From contig CAMWXE010000034.1 of the NCBI GenBank assembly GCA_947178145.1, positions 1 to 52,576 on the forward strand: DNA of 52,576 nucleotides. The letters are read 5' to 3'. This document shows positions 17,188-24,673 of the stretch, piece by piece; position 1 is the first letter of the stretch; the number at the start of each line of letters is the position of its first letter. The notes beneath the pieces are model-generated. The model searched no databases, was not told the DNA's origin, and saw only the letters and a list, made by a program, of their open reading frames with translations. Position numbers and translations under genes: made by a program. Source of the DNA: an uncultured Lachnospiraceae bacterium (lineage in GTDB: Bacteria; Bacillota; Clostridia; Lachnospirales; Lachnospiraceae).

Positions 17188-18168
17188 ATGGAAATGAGTA
17201 CGGAATATGTATTGAGGACACAAAACCTGACAAAGACATACGGGCGGCACAATGCAGTCGACAATGTCAGCATGAATGTCAGAAAAGGCGATATCTATGG
17301 ACTGATCGGAAAGAACGGCGCGGGTAAGACCACCTTTCTGAAAATGGTCGCCGGACTTGCAAACCCGACACAGGGAACAATCGAGCTGTTCGGGAAAAAG
17401 GATACGCGGACCGGGAGAACGAAGACGGACTGGTTCAGAAAATCCGGGGTGGAGCTGCAGCGAAAGAGAATCGGCTGTCTGGTCGAAGAGCCGGGGTATT
17501 ATCCAGGCATGACCGCGCTGGACAATCTGGAAATCGTGCGCAGGAATCTCGGAATAACGGAGAAGGACATCACGAAAAAAATGCTGGAATTCGTAAAGCT
17601 GTCGGATGCCGGGAAGAAAAAAGTGCGGAATTTTTCGATGGGAATGAAACAGCGGCTGGGGATTGCGGTATCCCTGATCCGCAATCCGGATTTTCTGGTT
17701 TTGGACGAGCCGATCAACGGGCTTGATCCGTCCGGCATCAAGGAAATCCGCGACTTGATGATAACATTAAACAGAGAGAGACAGATTACCATTTTAATAT
17801 CGAGCCACATTTTGGGAGAGCTGTCAAAGATAGCGACCAGATACGGGATCATCCGGGATGGCGCCCTGGTTGAAGAGTTTGATGCGGAGGCGCTGGAGGA
17901 CAGATGTAAGCGGTGTCAGAAGGTCGTGGTGGATGATACTGCCAGGGCGGCAAAGATTTTGGAGGAGCGCTTTGGAATCCGGAATTACGATGTGCCTGAT
18001 GAGCATGTGATTCGCATCTTTGAGCGGTATGATGAGGCGGAGAGAATCAACAGTGCCTTCGTCATGGGAGGTATCGCGCTGCGCGAGAGTATGCTTGTGG
18101 GGCAGGACCTGGAAGGGTATTTCATGGATTTGCTTGGCAGTGACATCAGAACAGGAATCGGATTATAA
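17188..18168 (+). CDS. ABC transporter ATP-binding protein (bacitracin/lantibiotic exporter type)
   Basis: 326 residues with Walker A GKNGAGKTT near 37-45, signature FSMGMKQRLGIA, Walker B FLVLDEPINGLDPSGI and the switch SSHILGEL. This is the BcrA-like subfamily that exports or detoxifies peptide antibiotics. An additional charged insert lies between Walker A and the signature (about 69-95), and the C terminus is extended. The start has AAAGGAAAGAGG upstream. It pairs with the permease at 18184 and is flanked by a two-component system, as in antimicrobial-peptide sensing loci. Confidence 0.93.
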   Translation: MEMSTEYVLRTQNLTKTYGRHNAVDNVSMNVRKGDIYGLIGKNGAGKTTFLKMVAGLANPTQGTIELFGKKDTRTGRTKTDWFRKSGVELQRKRIGCLVEEPGYYPGMTALDNLEIVRRNLGITEKDITKKMLEFVKLSDAGKKKVRNFSMGMKQRLGIAVSLIRNPDFLVLDEPINGLDPSGIKEIRDLMITLNRERQITILISSHILGELSKIATRYGIIRDGALVEEFDAEALEDRCKRCQKVVVDDTARAAKILEERFGIRNYDVPDEHVIRIFERYDEAERINSAFVMGGIALRESMLVGQDLEGYFMDLLGSDIRTGIGL

Positions 18169-18183
18169 AAATGGAGGGGTTGG

Positions 18184-19017
18184 ATGTTTAATTTACTGGG
18201 TTCGGAATTATATAAATGGAGGAAAAGCAAAGCTTTTTATGTCTGTCTGCTGTCAGCGCTGGTCTGTATCCTGACAATCTGGCTGACCTTTCTGCTGGAA
18301 GATCAGGTGGAGCGCGGTGCGATCGAGAGCGGGACGATGGGATTTACCGTGATGGAGCCGACTGCAGAGGACGCGGAGGTGACGGGGATTCTGGACGATC
18401 TCAATATCATGCAGATGATTCAGACTTTTGCCGGCGGAGGTTTTTCGACCTTATTCATCGCTGTCTTTGTCTGCATATGGGTGGTCGGAGAATATACGCA
18501 CGGCGCTGTCAGGAATGTGGTTGGCAAGGGATGTCCGCGCAGGGGTGTCTTTGTGGCGAAGTACATTTCATCCGTGGTGACTGCACTGGCGCTGAACCTG
18601 GCGATTATCACAGCGGTAGTGCTGACTGGTGTGGCAGTGGTGGGGACAGCACGGCTCGGAGAGACTTTCTGGCAGGACTGTCTGGCGTATGCCGGCGTGC
18701 AGCTGATGCTTGGAATGGCGTATGCCGGTGTGATTGCCATGTTCAGTGAATTTGCCAGAAGTATGGCAGCCGGCATCGGAATCGGTATCCTGTTAGCCGC
18801 GCTGTCCTCCACACTGGCAAGCGGAGCGGATTTGCTTTTCAGGATAGCGCATATTGATTTCAAAGTAAGCGATTACTGGATTGTCAGCGTGATTGAAGCC
18901 TGTCCTTATGAAGGGATTGACATGAATTTTGTGGGCAGGGCCGTCTGTGTCACGGTGGTTTGGATGATTGTTTCCCTGATTGCCGGAACGGTGCATTTCT
19001 GTGAGGCGGATGTCTGA
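18184..19017 (+). CDS. ABC-2 type permease of the two-component-linked exporter
   Basis: 277 residues with six hydrophobic segments. The first lies near 18-36, followed by an acidic loop, then a typical ABC-2 arrangement including TFAGGGFSTLFIAVFVCIW and GEYTHGAVRNVVGKG. The latter GEY..G..RN pattern is common in BcrB/LctE-like permeases. It starts 15 bases after the ATPase stop with GGAGG upstream. It should form the membrane channel for that ATPase; the substrate is inferred, not shown. Confidence 0.88.
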   Translation: MFNLLGSELYKWRKSKAFYVCLLSALVCILTIWLTFLLEDQVERGAIESGTMGFTVMEPTAEDAEVTGILDDLNIMQMIQTFAGGGFSTLFIAVFVCIWVVGEYTHGAVRNVVGKGCPRRGVFVAKYISSVVTALALNLAIITAVVLTGVAVVGTARLGETFWQDCLAYAGVQLMLGMAYAGVIAMFSEFARSMAAGIGIGILLAALSSTLASGADLLFRIAHIDFKVSDYWIVSVIEACPYEGIDMNFVGRAVCVTVVWMIVSLIAGTVHFCEADV

Positions 19018-19070
19018 GAATGCGGTATGTAGGGGAATCGTAAGGCTGGTTCTTAAGTGCGGAGGTGAAG

Positions 19071-20003
19071 ATGCAGAATATCATTTGTGGAGGCGCGGCG
19101 CTGTCCATATTTATGACATGTGTGTCAGTTTTTCTGGCGGTTCGTCTGGGGCGGTACAGGCGGCAGACCAGACATATGATCGAAGAGCTTTCCATGCTGC
19201 GGCAGGAGGATACCAATTACAGGCTATCCTCCTGTTGTCGTGCCGGAAGGACGCAGGAAGTGATCGCCCTCTTTAATGAAGTTGCAGAAAAATACCGCAG
19301 TGAGATGGCTGTGCTGCGCAGGGAGAACCAGGCATACAGGGAGAGCATCACGAGCATCTCGCACGATATCCGCACGCCGCTCACCAGCGCGAAAGGCTAT
19401 CTGCAGATACTGTCAAAGGATACGCTTTCCGGGGCGGCTGCCACGGAAAAGCATCGGGAGTATATTGCGATAGTGGGACAGCGCGTGGATGATGTGGCCG
19501 ATCTGCTGAATCAGCTTTTCGAGTATGCGAGAGTCGAGGCGGGTGAGATGGAGTTTACCATGGAACGGCTCAATATCGCGAGTCTTTTGCTGGACACGCT
19601 TTCCCTGTTCTATGATGATTTTGTGGCTAAGGATTGTGAGCCAAAGGTCGATGTTTCGCAGATACCCTGCTATGTCCTTGCAGACAGGCATGCAATTGTC
19701 CGAATGATTGAAAATCTGGTAAAAAATGCGCTTGTACACGGAACGGGGGAATATGAATTCTGTCTGAAAAACCAGGAAGGGCATGTATATCTGAGGGTAT
19801 CAAACAGGACGGAAAGTATCGAACAGAAGGACCTTGACCGGATTTTCGAGCGCTTTTACACAACAGACACCTCACGGACACACAAGGCGACGGGGTTAGG
19901 GCTTGCGATTGTGAAGCAGTTTGCAGAACACATGAACGGAGAGGTGGCAGCATCGCTTGAAGAAGGCATTTTTTCGATAGAGATTGTGTTCGAGGTTTTG
20001 TAA
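19071..20003 (+). CDS. Sensor histidine kinase
   Basis: 311 residues with a single N-terminal hydrophobic segment (about 5-25), a coiled linker, the H box SHDIRTPLTS with phosphoacceptor His98, the N box NLVKNALVHG and the G box ATGLGLAIVKQF. There is no extracytoplasmic sensor domain, so it probably senses within the membrane or through the adjacent exporter, as intramembrane-sensing kinases do. GGAGG lies five bases before the ATG at 19071. The cognate regulator is at 16350. Confidence 0.92.
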   Translation: MQNIICGGAALSIFMTCVSVFLAVRLGRYRRQTRHMIEELSMLRQEDTNYRLSSCCRAGRTQEVIALFNEVAEKYRSEMAVLRRENQAYRESITSISHDIRTPLTSAKGYLQILSKDTLSGAAATEKHREYIAIVGQRVDDVADLLNQLFEYARVEAGEMEFTMERLNIASLLLDTLSLFYDDFVAKDCEPKVDVSQIPCYVLADRHAIVRMIENLVKNALVHGTGEYEFCLKNQEGHVYLRVSNRTESIEQKDLDRIFERFYTTDTSRTHKATGLGLAIVKQFAEHMNGEVAASLEEGIFSIEIVFEVL

Positions 20004-20007
20004 ATGG

Positions 20008-20036
20008 TTGACGAACCGTTGTTTTTCCTTTATAAT
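20008..20036 (+). promoter_or_regulatory. Sigma-A promoter of ispE
   Basis: TTGACG (20008-20013), 17 bases, TATAAT (20031-20036). It begins five bases after the kinase stop codon and separates the ispE transcript from the exporter module. The leader is about 35 bases. Confidence 0.8.
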
Positions 20037-20077
20037 ATAAAAAATTGTACGAAAAAAAATACAAAAAGGGGAAACGG

Positions 20078-20965
20078 ATGGAAAAACGAAATTACAAGGC
20101 AAGAGCAAAGATTAATCTGGCGCTTGATGTGTGCCGGCGTCTTGAGAACGGGTATCACGAAGTCAGGATGGTCATGCAGATGGTTGATATCTATGACGAG
20201 CTGGAGTTTAAGAGAAGAGACGATCCGGATATCATACTATCTGTGAGCAGCAGGGATTATTTGGGCGATCTGGAGAATAATCTGATTTTCCGTGCTGCTA
20301 AGCTCATGAAACAGCAGTACAATATACAGCATGGCGTGGAGATTAAACTCAAAAAAAATATTCCTGTGGCGGCTGGAATGGCCGGGGGAAGCACGGATGC
20401 AGCAGCTACAATGCTTGCCATGAATGAGATGTATGAGCTGGGACTTTCCAGGGAGCAGCTGATGATACAGGCAGTGCGGCTGGGCGCCGACATTCCGTTT
20501 TGCATTATGGGAGGAACCGCGCTGGCGGAGGGAATCGGAGAAAGGCTCTCGCCTCTTCCGCCGCCGCCGAAGGCATCGCTGCTGATTGTGAAGCCGCCGG
20601 TTATGGTGCCGACACAGTGGGTCTATGAGAGACTCCGGCTGGACGAGCTGGAGAGGCATCCTGACATTGACGGCATGGTTGATGCACTAAAGCGGGGCGA
20701 TTTAAAGGGAATCACAGACCGCATGGAAAATGTGATGGAAACTGTGACAGAAAAGGAGCACCCCATTATTACCGATATCAGGAAGATGATGCTTGGAAAC
20801 GGTGCGATGAACGCGGTGATGAGCGGGAGCGGGCCGAGTATTTTCGGTGTTTTTCTCGAGGAGGACATCGCGCGGGCGGCAGCAGTTTATATTGATCAGA
20901 CGCTCAAAACAAAAGGAATCAATGCACAGGTAAACGTAACGGGATTTTATAACATAGATTCGTGA
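20078..20965 (+). CDS. ispE: 4-diphosphocytidyl-2-C-methyl-D-erythritol kinase
   Basis: A GHMP kinase of 295 residues in the methylerythritol phosphate route to isoprenoids. It phosphorylates the 2-hydroxyl of CDP-methylerythritol with ATP. Visible are the N-terminal RAKINLALDV, the ATP-binding PVAAGMAGGSTDAAAT near 97-112 and the C-terminal MSGSGPSIFG loop, all characteristic of IspE. The ATG at 20078 has AGGGG six bases upstream. The following GntR gene starts 13 bases after the stop and is probably cotranscribed. Confidence 0.96.
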   Translation: MEKRNYKARAKINLALDVCRRLENGYHEVRMVMQMVDIYDELEFKRRDDPDIILSVSSRDYLGDLENNLIFRAAKLMKQQYNIQHGVEIKLKKNIPVAAGMAGGSTDAAATMLAMNEMYELGLSREQLMIQAVRLGADIPFCIMGGTALAEGIGERLSPLPPPPKASLLIVKPPVMVPTQWVYERLRLDELERHPDIDGMVDALKRGDLKGITDRMENVMETVTEKEHPIITDIRKMMLGNGAMNAVMSGSGPSIFGVFLEEDIARAAAVYIDQTLKTKGINAQVNVTGFYNIDS

Positions 20966-20978
20966 TTGGAGGGCAGAT

Positions 20979-21665
20979 ATGAGCATGATGAAAGACGATG
21001 AATATTTACCGCTCAGGGATGTGGTGTTCAATACACTGCGTCAGGAGATACTCACCGGAAAGCTCAAACCCGGAGAGCGTTTGATGGAAATTCACCTGGC
21101 AAATAAACTTGGCGTGAGCCGCACACCGATTCGGGAAGCAATCCGAAAACTCGAACTTGAAGGTCTGGTGATCATGATACCAAGGCGCGGGGCTGAGGTG
21201 GCGCAGATCACGTTAAAGAGCCTTGAGGATGTCATGGAGGTAAGGCGCGCGCTGGATGTGCTTGCGATTGAGCTTGCCTGTGAACGTATGGGACAGGAGG
21301 ACCTGGACAGTCTCTATCAGGCGTGTGAGGATTTCAGGGCAGCTGTCAAGACAAAAGACACGCGAATGCTTGCAGAGGCGGATGTGGCATTTCATGACAA
21401 GATTGTGCTGTCCACCGGAAATGCAAGACTGATACAGCTGGTCAGCAATCTGTCAGAACAAATGTACCGATACCGCTTCGAGTATCTGAAAGACGCTTCA
21501 TCCCATGAGATGCTTCAACAGGAGCATCTGGAAATGTACCACAGCATTTTGAAAAAGGATAAGCTCACGGCTGCGGATGTGGTCAGAAAGCACATCAACA
21601 ACCAGGAGGAAGCCATTATCAAGCAGCTTCAGCTTGAAAAAGGTGACCGCAGAAAAAGTGTATAA
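20979..21665 (+). CDS. GntR-family (FadR-type) transcriptional regulator
   Basis: 228 residues. The N-terminal winged helix has LKPGERLMEIHLANKLGVSRTPIREAIRKLELEGLV, recognised by the SRTPIREA turn. An all-helical FCD ligand-binding domain (about 85-215) follows, with the metal-binding type pattern D...H and H near 173-190. FCD regulators usually respond to a carboxylic acid or sugar acid; the effector and targets here cannot be read from context. GGAGG lies upstream of the ATG. Cotranscription with ispE is likely. Confidence 0.92.
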   Translation: MSMMKDDEYLPLRDVVFNTLRQEILTGKLKPGERLMEIHLANKLGVSRTPIREAIRKLELEGLVIMIPRRGAEVAQITLKSLEDVMEVRRALDVLAIELACERMGQEDLDSLYQACEDFRAAVKTKDTRMLAEADVAFHDKIVLSTGNARLIQLVSNLSEQMYRYRFEYLKDASSHEMLQQEHLEMYHSILKKDKLTAADVVRKHINNQEEAIIKQLQLEKGDRRKSV

Positions 21666-21733
21666 ACATTGTATTTATGTCCATACTTACTAATAGGAGA
21701 GAAATTGTTGCAGAAAATGGGAGGTATGGACAT

Positions 21734-21991
21734 ATGTTTTTGTGGAAACGATATATAAAAAATATACTGATGGCATTTGGCGTAGTGCTTTGGGTAGGTG
21801 CACTCAGCCCTGAGATTTTTATTCAGTCGGGACTCAGTTGTATTCTTGACGAGAACGGTGAGGAGCTTACGGCCGAGGATGCAGAGAAATTCATGGAAGC
21901 CTATTTTTATGGAAATGCGAATGAAAATTCAGGCCAGGATGCCACAGTGGAGATTCAATATAAATTTGCGCTGTTGGAATGGCTGCGGTAA
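21734..21991 (+). CDS. Small membrane-anchored protein
   Basis: 85 residues: basic N terminus MFLWKRYIKNI, one hydrophobic segment (about 10-28) and an acidic extracytoplasmic or cytosolic tail. No cysteine lipobox and no known family. The ATG at 21734 has GGGAGG nine bases upstream; the first in-frame ATG at 21677 has none. It lies between the GntR gene and the YwiB-like gene, 37 bases before the latter. Confidence 0.6.
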   Translation: MFLWKRYIKNILMAFGVVLWVGALSPEIFIQSGLSCILDENGEELTAEDAEKFMEAYFYGNANENSGQDATVEIQYKFALLEWLR

Positions 21992-22028
21992 ATGGTATGC
22001 GTGCCAAAGCGCACGAGGAGGTATGATT

Positions 22029-22484
22029 ATGACAAAAGAAGTGCTGATATCCATACGTGGACTTCAGTTCGTTGACAATGAGATCGGGCAGTCCGCTTCC
22101 GACGAGGAGCTTGATCAGATTGAGACAATCTGTCCGGGAGAATATTACTATCGAAATGACGCACATTATGTCCGCTATGAGGAGCTTATGGAGGATATGC
22201 CGGAATCGGTCAGAAGTATGATAAAACTGAAGGGAAAAGAGTTTTCCCTTTGGAAAAAGGGTCCCATCAATGTTCAGATGATGTTTTCCGAGGGGAAAAA
22301 AACCATGACAGATTATTTTACCCCCTTCGGAAATATTCTGGTTGCAATGGACACGAAAGAAATCAATGTTAGCGAGAGCCAGGACTGCATCAGCATACAT
22401 ATTGCCTACGGGTTGGAGGCAAATTACCAGTTTATAGCAGACTGTAACATCACGATTGAAATCAAAAGCATTAGATGCGCATAG
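22029..22484 (+). CDS. ywiB: YwiB family (DUF1934) beta-barrel protein
   Basis: 152 residues matching DUF1934/YwiB, predicted to adopt a lipocalin-like barrel. Typical elements are the N-terminal EVLISIRGLQ strand, the central IKLKGKEFSLWKKGPINVQMMFSEGKK and the C-terminal strand IHIAYGLEANYQFIADCNI. The function is unknown; the fold suggests binding of a small ligand. I chose the ATG at 22029, with GAGGAGGT at seven bases, over the ATG at 22023, which is too close to the site. It ends two bases before the convergent alarmone synthetase gene. Confidence 0.85.
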   Translation: MTKEVLISIRGLQFVDNEIGQSASDEELDQIETICPGEYYYRNDAHYVRYEELMEDMPESVRSMIKLKGKEFSLWKKGPINVQMMFSEGKKTMTDYFTPFGNILVAMDTKEINVSESQDCISIHIAYGLEANYQFIADCNITIEIKSIRCA

Positions 22485-22486
22485 TG

Positions 22487-23239
22487 CTACTGCATCGGTT
22501 CCTGCGGATTGTCCCTGCGGATCTCATCGAGCAGATGTTTCATGCGCCGTTCCATCTCGGAGAGTTCCCCGGAGTAATTGCGAAACGCATCAGTGGTTTC
22601 ATCGGGCGTCTCACCCTTGTAACAGATGCGATGCTCCATACTTGCCCATAAGTCCATGGCAAGTGTACGAAATTGTATTTCGACAGGATAGTACTGCATG
22701 CCTTCAATGCGGTACACAGGAATGCCAAGTACCATGTGGTAGCTCTTGTATCCGCTGTCCTTGGGATAGTGGATATAGTCGCTCTCTTTCAGAATCAACA
22801 GGTCCGTCTGTGTCTTCACGAGTGAGAGTATGCTGAAAATATCCTCCACAAAATAACAGATTACACGGATTCCGGCGATGTCTGTCAGATTATCCTTTGC
22901 GGTGTAGGCTGTCACGGGAAGATTCTTGCTGGAGAGCTTTTTCTCAATGCTCTTTCTGCTCTTGATGCGCGCCTGGATATTGTGGATTGGATAGTCCCTG
23001 TATTTCTTCCGGTAATCTTCGTTCAAGCCGTTCATGCGGACTTCAAGCCTCGTCATGGCCTCGCGGTACGGTTCTACGAGCTGATCGTACTCTTCCTGAG
23101 GGATACGCTCCATTTTAGAAGGTGATATAAAAGAGAGAGCCTTTGGCGGTTCATATATACCTTCACTGTTCATTTCCTTCAGTATATCATTTTGAAATTC
23201 GTTTTTCCTTGCTATCAAAATTTCCGCCCCCTGATGCAT
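22487..23239 (-). CDS. Small alarmone (p)ppGpp synthetase
   Basis: A RelA/SpoT synthetase domain without HD hydrolase, TGS or ACT domains, hence a small alarmone synthetase of about 250 residues. Key motifs are ARIKSRKSIEKKL (the R-x-K-S ATP-binding region), LTDIAGIRVICYF with catalytic aspartate, KDSGYKSYH for GTP binding, and VEIQFRT followed by WASMEH. It makes (p)ppGpp from ATP and GTP or GDP, slowing growth. The start is uncertain: the ATG at 23239 has a poorly placed site, while a TTG at 23218 has GGGGG eight bases upstream. Confidence 0.88.
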   Translation of the reverse strand: MHQGAEILIARKNEFQNDILKEMNSEGIYEPPKALSFISPSKMERIPQEEYDQLVEPYREAMTRLEVRMNGLNEDYRKKYRDYPIHNIQARIKSRKSIEKKLSSKNLPVTAYTAKDNLTDIAGIRVICYFVEDIFSILSLVKTQTDLLILKESDYIHYPKDSGYKSYHMVLGIPVYRIEGMQYYPVEIQFRTLAMDLWASMEHRICYKGETPDETTDAFRNYSGELSEMERRMKHLLDEIRRDNPQEPMQ

Positions 23240-23530
23240 GCAGCTGATGAAATAATATTTACCCCTTTTGCCACTTTGAAGTGTGTTTGACAGAGAACAT
23301 CGCTCAAACACGCTCTAATATAGTATGCACATTTTTCATGATTGTTTCATACAAAAACAACAGAAAAAAACTTTTCAGAAGCTTCTGCATGCGTTATTGC
23401 TTCTATATATTCAATATAGCTCAAAACTGCTGCGAAAGCAATGAGAAATGTATAAAATTAACAAAAATAATATAAAACATTCCTTCTTTTTGTTAAATGT
23501 GTGTTACACCAGCACAGTACACATTGCTGT

Positions 23531-23610
23531 TCCTTTATCAAAGTAGAGGAAAAGATAAATCGTTATTATTCACGCCTCGGAGCCGTCAATAATAACAGCT
23601 TGCAAAAGGA
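23531..23610. repeat. Nested inverted-repeat structure in a 510-base gap
   Basis: GTTATTATT (23562-23570) and AATAATAAC (23588-23596) form a perfect nine-pair stem. The enclosed bases extend it as ACG/CGT and CT/AG, separated by symmetric C-C mismatches and closed by the loop CGG. Outside it, TCCTTT...CAA (23531-23541) pairs with TTG...AAAGGA (23600-23610). No T tract follows on either strand, so it does not look like a terminator. It lies about 50 bases upstream of the promoter candidate for the RpiB-like gene. The rest of the gap (23240-23530) is AT-rich with no convincing gene. Confidence 0.55.
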
Positions 23611-23655
23611 ATAAGGAACAATCTACAAAAACAGTGGAAAAGATACTGTAGTTGG

Positions 23656-23664
23656 TGCTATACT
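23656..23664 (+). promoter_or_regulatory. Extended -10 promoter candidate of the RpiB-like gene
   Basis: TG at 23656-23657, one base, then TATACT at 23659-23664 is an extended -10 element. No good -35 lies upstream, which is common for this promoter class. It would start transcription about 80 bases before the gene at 23750. Confidence 0.45.
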
Positions 23665-23749
23665 ATAGTTGCGAAGGCAGAAGGGGAAAGGCATCAAAAA
23701 CAGTGATTGATAGTAGTTATGAGTACAATAAGGAAAGGATGGACAACAT

Positions 23750-24391
23750 ATGAAAATTGCACTGATCAACGAAAACAGCCAGGCGGCGAAAAATGCCATG
23801 ATTTGCGAGACACTCAAGAAAGTCGTGGAGCCGATGGGGCATGAAGTATTTAATTATGGAATGTACACTGCGGAGGATGAGCACCAGCTGACTTATGTGC
23901 AGAACGGTATTCTGGCAGCGGTGCTTCTAAACTCCGGGGCGGCGGATTTTGTCATAACAGGATGCGGCACAGGCGAAGGAGCCATGCTTGCGTGCAACGC
24001 ATTTCCCAAGGTACTCTGCGGTCATATCGAGTCACCGCTCGATGCATATCTGTTCTCACAGGTAAACGATGGAAACTGTGTGGCACTACCATTTGCGGAG
24101 AACTTTGGCTGGGGCGGAGAGCTCAATCTGGAATATATCTTCGAAAAACTGTTCTGTGCACCGGGCGGTGGCGGATATCCGAAGGAACGTGTTGTGCCGG
24201 AACAGAGAAATAAGAAGATTCTCGACGAGGTAAAGACCGTGACACATGCTGATCTGTGTGATATTTTACCCAGACTTGACAGAGAGCTCTGCAAGGGCGC
24301 ACTGAGCGGGGAGAAGTTCAAAGAGTATTTCTTCGCAAACTGCAAGTGTGACAAGATTGCGGCGGTAGTCAGGGAAATCATCGGGGAGTGA
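23750..24391 (+). CDS. RpiB/LacA/LacB family sugar-phosphate isomerase
   Basis: 213 residues. The N-terminal 150 match the RpiB/LacAB fold: KIALINENSQAAKNAMI, the VNYG-like FNYGMYT region and the active-site loop ITGCGTGEGAMLACN, whose cysteine is the catalytic base in RpiB. An extra 60 residues at the C terminus follow a GGGGYP hinge and are longer than classical RpiB. It interconverts aldose and ketose phosphates; the sugar cannot be told from the sequence. AAAGGA lies upstream, and a 59-residue gene follows within the same transcript. Confidence 0.87.
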   Translation: MKIALINENSQAAKNAMICETLKKVVEPMGHEVFNYGMYTAEDEHQLTYVQNGILAAVLLNSGAADFVITGCGTGEGAMLACNAFPKVLCGHIESPLDAYLFSQVNDGNCVALPFAENFGWGGELNLEYIFEKLFCAPGGGGYPKERVVPEQRNKKILDEVKTVTHADLCDILPRLDRELCKGALSGEKFKEYFFANCKCDKIAAVVREIIGE

Positions 24392-24396
24392 ATAAG

Positions 24397-24576
24397 ATGC
24401 TGTTAGATAAGATTTATTACACGGTGAACAGTCTTGAGGGCGACTATGCGTATCTGAAGAAGGAAGATGAAGTGTCAGACGAGCTGAAATGTGTCGCGCG
24501 TGCGCTGCTTCCGCCTGAGATTTCTGAGGGGACACGGCTTGTGTATGAGATGATGGAGTACAGTCTGGTGTACTAA
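24397..24576 (+). CDS. Small protein cotranscribed with the isomerase
   Basis: 59 residues, acidic, without membrane segment, starting MLLDKIYYTVNSLEGDYAYL. I do not recognise the family. The ATG at 24397 lies five bases after the isomerase stop with GGGGAG eight bases upstream, and the terminator at 24606 closes the two-gene unit. A GTG at 24388 is the alternative start. Tight linkage suggests a job tied to the isomerase, but this is inference only. Confidence 0.65.
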   Translation: MLLDKIYYTVNSLEGDYAYLKKEDEVSDELKCVARALLPPEISEGTRLVYEMMEYSLVY

Positions 24577-24605
24577 ATAAAGGTAGGAATGGGATGAAGA
24601 AAAAG

Positions 24606-24631
24606 GGACTGTCTGAAAATAGACAGTCCCT
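24606..24631. terminator. Bidirectional intrinsic terminator
   Basis: GGGACTGTCT (24606-24615) and AGACAGTCCC (24622-24631) form a perfect ten-pair stem with a six-base loop. AAAAA precedes it on the plus strand, giving a T tract for minus-strand transcripts, and TTATGTT follows on the plus strand. It separates the isomerase unit from the convergent channel gene. Confidence 0.85.
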
Positions 24632-24673
24632 TATGTTATGTACAGTGCAGCGGACTGGGATTCCGATTTGATA

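Noticed and set aside
23281..23475. A 64-codon frame and a TTGACA near 23287 in the gap before the RpiB-like gene
   Set aside because: The frame is Cys/Phe/Asn-rich without a ribosome site, and no -10 lies at proper distance from the TTGACA.
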